From positions 428,873 through 492,872 of the forward strand of contig DIYJ01000018.1 of assembly GCA_002428995.1 (NCBI GenBank): DNA of 64,000 nucleotides, given 5' to 3'. Below, piece by piece: positions 51,760 through 59,476 of the stretch. A model generated the notes under the pieces. That model searched no databases. It was given only the letters and a program-made list of their open reading frames with translations, and had not been told where the DNA came from. Within the stretch, counting starts at the first letter, position 1. Every line of letters begins with the position of its first letter. The position numbers were made by a program, and so were the translations under genes. Origin of the DNA: Flavobacteriales bacterium UBA6057 (GTDB lineage Bacteria; Bacteroidota; Bacteroidia; Flavobacteriales_G; Salibacteraceae).

Positions 51760-52803
51760 ATGAAGAAAGCCAATACGACATTGATCCACAGGCGCATGAA
51801 GCACTTTGTCGAGTTCATTGCCCCCGAGCGTGACATCGATGCTGGTGTTCAGACCTATGTGAAGGCCATTGAATCCTGCATCCGATCGCGGGCCACGGCA
51901 CACGGGCTCACTGTTGCCTCGGTGCAAGCTGCAGGCTCGTACGCCAAGCGCACTGGCTTGCGCAGGCACATGACCGGAGGCAGTGAAGTGGAAGGGCAGG
52001 ACGTGGACATCGCCATCATCCTGGAAAACAGGAACAGAAAAGGCGAGCCGATCACCTACAGCCTCGTTCCAGACTTCAAGCGATTCCTGATCGACCAGAA
52101 AGGACTTTGGGAGCCACATCAGGTGGACCTGACTAAGAGCTCGGCTATGCTTGCCCTGAAAAATCAAAAGTTCAGGTTTGATGTCGTCCCAATCATCAAA
52201 ACGAAAGACCCTGTCATTCAACGGCTGATCCGCACCACGCGGGAGGCGTACACCACTTCGGTTCAGGGCCACATCAATTTTGTCAAAGAGCTAAATGGAA
52301 AAGGCAAGCACATCCATTTCAACAATGGCCTGCGCCTGGTCAAGTGGTGGCGTTATCACCAGCAACTAAGCTCTCCTTACCTCAACAATTCACCAACGGG
52401 AAAGAAGGTGCCCAGTTTTCTCCTCGACCTGCTTTGTGCCCGGGCATACAAAGACATCCATCCCCGAAAAGAAACCTATCCCGAGATGATCTACGAGTGG
52501 TTCAAACACCTGCATTTGGTCTGTGATCAACGCCAAACCGTGCATTTCATGGAAAAGGGCCGTTCTCGCAAAGCATCCGATGCGCCATGGCAGGTGATCG
52601 ATCCCAAGGACCCGAACAACAATGTCGTAGCCAATTGGCAGGACTTTCAGATCAGGGAACTCGCGCGGTGGTTTGAACATGGTCGTGACTGCATGATCCG
52701 GGCCATTCACCACGACATGAGCGGGAACCAAGATGCCAGCCTCCAGTGCCTGACCGAAGTCTTCGGACCAAGCTTCAAAACCCAGTGCCGAACTGTCCAG
52801 TGA
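51760..52803 (+). CDS. CD-NTase (CBASS cyclic oligonucleotide synthase)
   Basis: The start is the ATG at 51760 (347 residues); a TTG at 51754 would add only two. The nucleotidyltransferase core shows Gly59-Ser60 in AAGSYAKRTG, the metal-binding pair Asp81/Asp83 in QDVDIAIIL, and a third Asp141 in FRFDVVPII. A helical C-terminal half follows (HFNNGLRLVKWWRYHQQL). These features fit CD-NTases, which make cyclic di- or oligonucleotide alarms on phage infection. The gene lies between a caspase gene and a SAVED-domain gene. SAVED sensors usually bind cyclic tri- or tetranucleotides or linear forms, but the product here cannot be read from sequence. No Cap2, Cap3, HORMA or TRIP13 partner is seen. 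Confidence 0.87.
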   Translation: MKKANTTLIHRRMKHFVEFIAPERDIDAGVQTYVKAIESCIRSRATAHGLTVASVQAAGSYAKRTGLRRHMTGGSEVEGQDVDIAIILENRNRKGEPITYSLVPDFKRFLIDQKGLWEPHQVDLTKSSAMLALKNQKFRFDVVPIIKTKDPVIQRLIRTTREAYTTSVQGHINFVKELNGKGKHIHFNNGLRLVKWWRYHQQLSSPYLNNSPTGKKVPSFLLDLLCARAYKDIHPRKETYPEMIYEWFKHLHLVCDQRQTVHFMEKGRSRKASDAPWQVIDPKDPNNNVVANWQDFQIRELARWFEHGRDCMIRAIHHDMSGNQDASLQCLTEVFGPSFKTQCRTVQ

Positions 52804-52877
52804 ACTCAGCATCCCAAGCGCCCCAAGCACCCCAAGACTCAAACCATAACATCAATGAATCCAATAAACCAATACCC

Positions 52878-54617
52878 ATGACAACCAAGCCAGAAGGCCT
52901 TATCATCATCCGGCACGAAGTGCTCGGGGCCATTCCCATGCAGGAAGTGTATGATGCGCTGCCTGAAGCCTATCAAGGTGTGCCGCTCTATCCTGTTTCG
53001 ATCAACCCACAGAGCTTTCAGCATGGTGAAAGCATGCATCAACACTGGCCATCACTGCTGGCTGAACAGGAGCGCCTGTTCAAGGAAAGTGTCATTCCCA
53101 AGCTCGAAGAATACCCGGAATGCCGGGTGCTTTATTTTGGATTGGCACCCATTCCGCTGGCCATACATCTCGGCAATCGCCTCCATTCCATGAAGCGCGT
53201 GGAAGTGTTTCTAAAGCATCAAACCCTGAAACACTGGGTGTGGCCGGAAACAGACGCGGAACACCCCATCATCACGGGAGTTCCCGGTGAACTCAACAAG
53301 GGTGGAGGAGACGTGGTGCTTCGACTCGGTACGCGCTTTCCGGTGCATGAAGATGATGTGGAACGCGTGGTGCCCGAGGCCGTCAAGGACATGGTGATTG
53401 CACCCACCCATCGGGGCAGTGACATTTTCGGTTCCCACGAACAGGTGGCTCGTTTTGCCGGAGCCGTGCGTGCTTCCCTCGATGCCGTCAAGGGAAACCT
53501 ACCCAATGCACGGGCCGTCCACCTCTTTGCAGCCATTCCATCAGGGCTCGCTTTTTTGATCGGTCAGGAAATCAGTCCCAATGCACATCCGCTGGTCTAT
53601 GTCTACGAGTTTGACAACGACCGCGATCCCAAGTACGACCACATCTTCACGGTCAATGAAGAACTGGCCACCGAGGCTTTTGACATCAGCGACCGCGAGC
53701 GGAAGGCTTTTCAGAAGCTTCGCGAAGCACAGACGGAAGACATTCAGCAGTTTCAGGCGCACTTGATTCCCAACCTGAAGGAAGCCAATCCGCATTGGTT
53801 GAGGGCATTGTGGTCTACAGAGGATCAGGAGGCAAATCCCTTTGAGCAGGACTACTGGAACACCCTCGATCGGCTTGACCGCATCCCTTTGGACATGGAC
53901 TTTCTCTCTGTTCCTCGAAGCAACGAAGAGTTGCCCATCCGCTACTTCTTCACGGATGCCTTTCTCAAAGTGCTGGGTGAATCGCTGACAGATCGCAGTG
54001 ATCTGGAGCTGGCCGCCCGGTTATTCTGTTTCCGGCAAAGTGTACGACAAACCGTTCATGGCATTCAACCAAAAGGCAGGCACCATTCCGCGCGCTATCC
54101 GCGCATCACCGAAGAAGCAGACTATCAGGCGGATGTCTATGCCTTGTTGAACGAGTTTTTCCTGCAGGACTGCAACTATGATGAAGCATCAGGCTATTTC
54201 AGTCGTATGATCCGTGTGCTCACCGAAACCATGTGGGCCTTCGACAAGGTGGAGGGCTCACGTGAGGAAATGGAAGTGCAGCGCACGAACGCCTACCTGT
54301 GTTGGTATTACCTCGCCAGCATGATCGAAGTCGGTGACGGCTTGCCCTTGTCCGACATCCTGTCGTTGTTGGCGCGCAAACCCATCATTGAGCTGCGGCT
54401 GCATGCCCTGGAAAACAGCGCTTCCGATACCCTTGTGTTTGATTTTGGTCGCTCGCAGAAGTCTTCATTGGGCATAGCCGTTTTTCACAACGGCCGAATG
54501 GTGTCGCGCGGCAACGAAGAAGGGGAACTGCCGCTGACCGACCTCATGGAAGGATTCCGCACTCGTAAGCCAGACCTCATCAAGCAAGTGATTCGGGCAT
54601 TGCACTCAAAAATCTAA
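52878..54617 (+). CDS. SAVED-domain nucleotide sensor with unknown C-terminal region
   Basis: The ATG at 52878 is preferred (579 residues, MTTKPEGLIII); an upstream GTG at 52746 lies within the CD-NTase gene. Residues 1-262 look like a SAVED domain: RVLYFGLAPIPLAIHLGNRL, DMVIAPTHRGSDIF, RAVHLFAAIPSGLAFLIGQE, HPLVYVYEFD. In other CBASS proteins an effector precedes SAVED; here SAVED is N-terminal and ~300 residues follow. That region is helical and has no nuclease, protease, TIR or CHAT motif that I recognise (YLCWYYLASMIEVGDGLPL). The C-terminal end has DTLVFDFGRSQKSSLGIAV. It may act as adaptor linking the signal molecule to the caspase or the helicases. Confidence 0.85.
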   Translation: MTTKPEGLIIIRHEVLGAIPMQEVYDALPEAYQGVPLYPVSINPQSFQHGESMHQHWPSLLAEQERLFKESVIPKLEEYPECRVLYFGLAPIPLAIHLGNRLHSMKRVEVFLKHQTLKHWVWPETDAEHPIITGVPGELNKGGGDVVLRLGTRFPVHEDDVERVVPEAVKDMVIAPTHRGSDIFGSHEQVARFAGAVRASLDAVKGNLPNARAVHLFAAIPSGLAFLIGQEISPNAHPLVYVYEFDNDRDPKYDHIFTVNEELATEAFDISDRERKAFQKLREAQTEDIQQFQAHLIPNLKEANPHWLRALWSTEDQEANPFEQDYWNTLDRLDRIPLDMDFLSVPRSNEELPIRYFFTDAFLKVLGESLTDRSDLELAARLFCFRQSVRQTVHGIQPKGRHHSARYPRITEEADYQADVYALLNEFFLQDCNYDEASGYFSRMIRVLTETMWAFDKVEGSREEMEVQRTNAYLCWYYLASMIEVGDGLPLSDILSLLARKPIIELRLHALENSASDTLVFDFGRSQKSSLGIAVFHNGRMVSRGNEEGELPLTDLMEGFRTRKPDLIKQVIRALHSKI

Positions 54618-54637
54618 TTCACTCAGCCTCCAAAACC

Positions 54638-57600
54638 ATGATCGACATCCTAAAACTCCGTAACAATGTCATTGAAGACTACCGAAAGTACGTGGAGAGC
54701 TTCATCGACATCCGGGATGAACGGCTCAAGCAAAAAGCCCAGGAAATTCTAAACGATGGCAACCTGTGGCCTGATCCATTGCTCCAATGCAACCCCGGTT
54801 TTGAAAAAGGGGAGACCGTGGAAGTGCTCATTGATAGTGGCGTCCTTCATAAGGATATGGCTCACATCTTCACAGGGTTTCAACTACATAAGCACCAGTC
54901 GGAGGCCATCAAGATTGGTACAAGCGATAAGGGCTTCATCGTCACCTCTGGTACCGGCTCGGGAAAGTCGCTGACTTACCTCGGAACCGTTTTCAACCGA
55001 GTGTTGAGCCACCCTGAACAAGGCGGAGTCACCGCCATCATCGTGTATCCCATGAATGCGCTGATCAACAGCCAGGAACTCGAGATCAAGAAGTATCAGC
55101 GCAACTTCCTGCAACGACACCTTCCCGCTGATGTCGAGTGGGGGGCTGGTTCCAAATCACTGGATGATCAGATCGAGGAATTGAATGTGCTGGCTACGCG
55201 TCAGTTCCCGATCACGTTTGGCAAATACACCGGACAGGAGAGCGAGGCCAAGAAGCAAGACATGATCGACAAGCCCAAACACATTATGTTGACCAACTAC
55301 ATGATGTTGGAATACCTGCTTACCCGTAGCAAGGAAGCATCGTTGCGGGAGGCCATCTTCTCCGGATTACAATTCCTGGTGTTTGATGAACTGCACACCT
55401 ATCGCGGCCGCCAGGGCGCAGATGTCGCCATGCTCATCCGCAGGATGAAGGCACTGGCCAAAAAGAACCTCATCTGCCTCAGCACATCCGCGACCCTTTC
55501 CAGCGGAAGCCTCCACAAGCAACAAAAAGACATCGCTCACCTGGGCAAGCAACTCTTTGACGAGGACTACGCAGCCGGGCAGATCATTGGAGAATCGCTG
55601 GAAGCGCGCATCAGTCGACCCATGCCCAATGCGGAAGAACTAAAAGATGCCCTGCTTGATCGCTTGCCCGTGAATCAGGGTGTGACCACATTGGAAGCAC
55701 ATCCTTTGACCTGTTGGTTGGAACAAAAAGTGGCCCTTGAGCGACAGGAAGGCCGCTTGGTGCGTGGTACGCCACAAACCATCGCCCAGATCGTGGATCA
55801 GCTGGCGAACGACGGCGGCCTGGATCGCGAGAAGTGTGCACTGCGTATTTCTGAGCTGTTGCAGTGGTTGCAACAAGTGAATCAACACCAGAGTGATGGC
55901 ATTTTGCCCTTTCGGGTGCACCAGTTTGTGGCTCAAACCGGCACTATTCGGGTCACGTTGGAGTCTGCTACCAAACGAGAAATCATTGCTTCGGAAGAAC
56001 TTTACATCTCCCGTGATGGAAAGCAATTGCCATTGTTTCCTGTGGTGTTTAACCGGCATTCTGGCTTGCCATACGTCCGAGTGATTCGCGTGGATGGACG
56101 GTTTCAGCCCTGGGAAGGGAACATCGACCAGCGAAGCAAGGAGGAAGACAGCGGAGAGGAAGGATATGTGCTGTTGGATGAAACTCGCGATGATCCTTTG
56201 TGGGATGAAGCGCGCGCGCAAGAACTGATTCCCGACACCTGGATGGAGAAGCGGAAATCGGGTCTTCGGATCCGAAGGGACCGACAGAAACGTTTGCCCC
56301 AGCGCATTTGGTTTAAACCGGACGGCACATACTCAGAGGTGGAGATTCCCAATGCCGAAGAGGGATGGTTCATGAAGGCGCCTCTGATGCTTGATCCACT
56401 TTCCGGGGTCATTTACGATGCTCGCACACGTGATTTCAACAAGCTGGCGCAGTTGGGCGATGCGGGACGCAGCACGTCCACGACCATTCTTTCGTATAGC
56501 ACGTTGCAGCAATTGGAAGCGCAACAAGCCAGCGAACGCGTGCGCAAGATCATGAGCTTTACGGACAACCGCCAGGATGCCGCCCTGCAGTCGGGCCACT
56601 TCAACGACTTTATCCAGCAGGCATTGCTGAGGTCTGCCATCTACCGGGCGGTGAAGAATCACGGATGTCGCACTACGGATAACATCGCTTCATCGGTTTT
56701 TGAAGAACTGAAGATCTCGGAGACCGACTACGCACAGATTCCTGGCACGCGCCATCACCAAATCCGCGAAAACGAAAAGGTCTTCAAAAAATGGCTGTTG
56801 CATCAGCTGCTCTTTGACTTGCGCAGGAGTTGGCAACACCGATTGCCGAACCTTGAGCAATGCGGTCTCCTTGAAATCCGATACAAATGGCTGTGTGAAG
56901 AGGCTGCACGAGCGGACGCATGGCAAGGATCTGAATTTCTGAAGAGCCTGAATGAGCATTCGCGATGTGAGTTTCTCCGTCAATTCCTCAACTACTTCCG
57001 ATCCACCTTTGCTGTCAAGCATTTTACACTGGAAGAGCATGCCTTGGAAGAGACTCGCAATCAAATGCGCAGCAAATTGCAGGACCGGTTTGCCCGGCAA
57101 TTTGACGAGGCACGATATGAACCGCGTTGGATGCGGCTCGAACCGGAGCAATCGAAGCGGATACAGACGGTGAGCATTGGAGCTTCCAGCTCGCTTGGGC
57201 AGTATGTCCGCTTCTTTGCCAAGCAGCAAAACATTCCCATGGACCACAAAGGAGTGGCTGTGGAGTTGCCCAACATCCTTGAGTCTCTGCGTGCAGCAGG
57301 TTACCTCGTAAAGGATGAAAAGTTGACAAACCAGCCTTTGTATCGCCTGGACCTGGATCAACTCGAGTGGATTCCCGGTGATCCTGATGACATGGTGTCA
57401 GACGCAGTGCGCTACCGATCTGCTAAAGCTTGGAAACAGACGCCAAACGAATATTTCCAAGCGCTTTATATGCAAGCGCCAGAACAGCTGAAGCAACTGG
57501 AATCGCGCGAACACACGGGGCAGGTTCCGGCTGAAGAGCGCCAGCAGATCGAGCGCGATTTCCGCAAGGCAGAGGTGAAAGCCCTCTTCTGTTCCTCAAC

Positions 57601-59434
57601 CATGGAGCTTGGCATCGACATCGATGAATTGGCCGTGGTTCACATGCGCAACGTGCCGCCCAATCCGGCCAACTATGCCCAGCGCAGTGGACGAGCTGGA
57701 CGAAAAGGGCAAGGCGCGCTTGTCATTACCTTTTGCAGCAGCCAATCTGCCCACGATAAGCACTTCTTCCGCGAAAAAATGGACATGGTCACCGGCAAGG
57801 TTACGCCACAGCAATTGGACCTCGCTAATCCTGACCTATTGAGAACTCACCTCAATGCGGCCTACCTCTCAAAGTGTCAGATCTCTGCCCTCAATCGATC
57901 GTTTGGAGAGGTGCTGGACCTGGATAACGAAGACTTGCCGCTCTTGCCATCCATTCGCGAACAGCTGGACCTAAGCATTGCGCAAAAACATCAATTGCAC
58001 GAGGAATTCACGGATGTGATCCAGGGCCTATTACCACTGCTGGAAAAGCAACCATGGTTCTCTGAGGAATGGGTGTCTAAGCAAATCGAGGACGTTCCTC
58101 GAGCTTTTGATAAAGCCATGGATCGGTGGCGTGACTTATACGTTGAAGCAGACAAGGCCAAAGCTGAAGCTTTGATGAGGCAACGCGAGACAAAACAAAT
58201 TGGTCGCTATAGTGAGTTCGACAAAGGCGGATACTTAGCCAAATCCTCACACAATAAGGTTGCATTGCTTCTAAACAATGGCGACAACAATCAATTCTCC
58301 GAATTCTATCCCTATCGATACCTCGCCTCTGAAGGCTTCCTTCCTGGCTACAATTTCACCCGACTTCCAGTACGCGTATTCCTCTCGGATTTCAAAGGAA
58401 GCGGAACCTACATCTCCCGTCCGCGCCTGCAGGCGTTGGTGGAGTTTGGTCCAGGAAATACGCTTTATCAAAACGGCAAAAAGTGGCGCGTGGGGCAGAT
58501 GTCACTTCCGCCCTCAGAAGCCGGACTGACACTGGAAAAACTCCATGTTGACAAAGACACCGGCCATTTCTCCCTCGGCAAAGACATCAGTCATCATGAT
58601 GTGAATGCCTTCTCTGGCAAGCCCTTTTCTGAACATGATGAAGAAGAGGTATTGCCCAATATGACACCCCTGAATGACATGACGGCCTATCACTCTGATC
58701 GCATTTCCTCACAGGAAGATGAGCGGTCACGAGAGGTCTTTACTACAGAACTTGGATTCAGCCTTGGTAAAAGCGCCTCAAGGGAATCAAAGATTCGGAT
58801 CGAACATGAGGGTGATGCGCTTATCAGGCTTCGATACCTGCCCGTGGCAGACCTCGTTCGGCTCAACCTGAAGTTGGCGCGCAGCAAAGACAGCGATGGG
58901 TTTTGGCTGCACTCAGATAAAGGTACTTGGGAGTCGGAGAAGTCAGTTAAGGAAGCCTCCGAAGAAGATTCCTCCCTGATAAGAAAAGTAAGGCTATATA
59001 CCAAGGTGACGGCTGATTGCCTCTGCATGGATGCAGCTCCAACCTTGCACCTGGATGCAAGCGGAGTGACTTCGATGGCTTATGCCTTTAAACGCGCATT
59101 GGAAGTGCAGTATCAGGCAGAACCCGAAGAGCTGGCTGTGCAGTTTATGGGCGACCCAAAACGCCCGAAAGTCCTGTTTTATGAATCAGCCGAAGGAAGC
59201 CTTGGTATTCTGTCACGGCTTGCAGACGATCCCGGAGAAATAGAGCGATTGATCGAGTGCATGTGGCAAGTGTGTCGCTTTGATGATAATGCGGAAGACG
59301 AGTCGCCTGCCACCTATGACGATCTGCTTTCCTATTACAACCAGCGCTACCACCGCGACATTGATCGCCTTAGCATAAAACAGGCGCTGTCGCTTATGCA
59401 GCGCGCTGAGGTCAGGATCACTTCATCATCCTGA
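54638..59434 (+). CDS. YprA/MrfA-like superfamily 2 helicase with DUF1998-type C-terminus (DISARM/Druantia-related)
   Basis: The 1598-residue protein has Walker A TSGTGSGKS (103-111), DELH (250-253, FLVFDELHTYRGRQGAD), a motif III-like STSATLSSG, and a helicase C domain near 985-1030 (SSTMELGIDIDELAVVHMRN, QRSGRAGRKGQG). A ~550-residue insert separates the two helicase lobes. The C-terminus resembles DUF1998: YESAEGSLGILSRLA, then ATYDDLLSYYNQRYHRDIDR. The usual zinc cysteines of that last motif (CY-x-C) are replaced by TYDD. The same fusion plan occurs in DruE of Druantia, and as two genes drmA and drmB in DISARM. It is 20 bases from the SAVED gene. Exact system unsure; helicase call firm. 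Confidence 0.88.
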   Translation: MIDILKLRNNVIEDYRKYVESFIDIRDERLKQKAQEILNDGNLWPDPLLQCNPGFEKGETVEVLIDSGVLHKDMAHIFTGFQLHKHQSEAIKIGTSDKGFIVTSGTGSGKSLTYLGTVFNRVLSHPEQGGVTAIIVYPMNALINSQELEIKKYQRNFLQRHLPADVEWGAGSKSLDDQIEELNVLATRQFPITFGKYTGQESEAKKQDMIDKPKHIMLTNYMMLEYLLTRSKEASLREAIFSGLQFLVFDELHTYRGRQGADVAMLIRRMKALAKKNLICLSTSATLSSGSLHKQQKDIAHLGKQLFDEDYAAGQIIGESLEARISRPMPNAEELKDALLDRLPVNQGVTTLEAHPLTCWLEQKVALERQEGRLVRGTPQTIAQIVDQLANDGGLDREKCALRISELLQWLQQVNQHQSDGILPFRVHQFVAQTGTIRVTLESATKREIIASEELYISRDGKQLPLFPVVFNRHSGLPYVRVIRVDGRFQPWEGNIDQRSKEEDSGEEGYVLLDETRDDPLWDEARAQELIPDTWMEKRKSGLRIRRDRQKRLPQRIWFKPDGTYSEVEIPNAEEGWFMKAPLMLDPLSGVIYDARTRDFNKLAQLGDAGRSTSTTILSYSTLQQLEAQQASERVRKIMSFTDNRQDAALQSGHFNDFIQQALLRSAIYRAVKNHGCRTTDNIASSVFEELKISETDYAQIPGTRHHQIRENEKVFKKWLLHQLLFDLRRSWQHRLPNLEQCGLLEIRYKWLCEEAARADAWQGSEFLKSLNEHSRCEFLRQFLNYFRSTFAVKHFTLEEHALEETRNQMRSKLQDRFARQFDEARYEPRWMRLEPEQSKRIQTVSIGASSSLGQYVRFFAKQQNIPMDHKGVAVELPNILESLRAAGYLVKDEKLTNQPLYRLDLDQLEWIPGDPDDMVSDAVRYRSAKAWKQTPNEYFQALYMQAPEQLKQLESREHTGQVPAEERQQIERDFRKAEVKALFCSSTMELGIDIDELAVVHMRNVPPNPANYAQRSGRAGRKGQGALVITFCSSQSAHDKHFFREKMDMVTGKVTPQQLDLANPDLLRTHLNAAYLSKCQISALNRSFGEVLDLDNEDLPLLPSIREQLDLSIAQKHQLHEEFTDVIQGLLPLLEKQPWFSEEWVSKQIEDVPRAFDKAMDRWRDLYVEADKAKAEALMRQRETKQIGRYSEFDKGGYLAKSSHNKVALLLNNGDNNQFSEFYPYRYLASEGFLPGYNFTRLPVRVFLSDFKGSGTYISRPRLQALVEFGPGNTLYQNGKKWRVGQMSLPPSEAGLTLEKLHVDKDTGHFSLGKDISHHDVNAFSGKPFSEHDEEEVLPNMTPLNDMTAYHSDRISSQEDERSREVFTTELGFSLGKSASRESKIRIEHEGDALIRLRYLPVADLVRLNLKLARSKDSDGFWLHSDKGTWESEKSVKEASEEDSSLIRKVRLYTKVTADCLCMDAAPTLHLDASGVTSMAYAFKRALEVQYQAEPEELAVQFMGDPKRPKVLFYESAEGSLGILSRLADDPGEIERLIECMWQVCRFDDNAEDESPATYDDLLSYYNQRYHRDIDRLSIKQALSLMQRAEVRITSSS

Positions 59435-59476
59435 TTCCCCTCGATACACCAATTCAATTTCAAAACCCTTTTTTCC

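Noticed and set aside
53664..54617. A CHAT or other protease domain in the C-terminal half of the SAVED protein
   Set aside because: No His/Cys catalytic motif pair is present in this stretch.
50783..54617. Type II or III CBASS ancillary genes (Cap2/Cap3, HORMA, TRIP13)
   Set aside because: None of the neighbouring genes has E1/E2, JAB, HORMA or AAA+ TRIP13 features.
55640..57361. Long minus-strand open frames inside the YprA-like helicase gene
   Set aside because: They are antisense to a well-supported helicase, with no recognisable motifs; such frames are expected in coding DNA of this composition.
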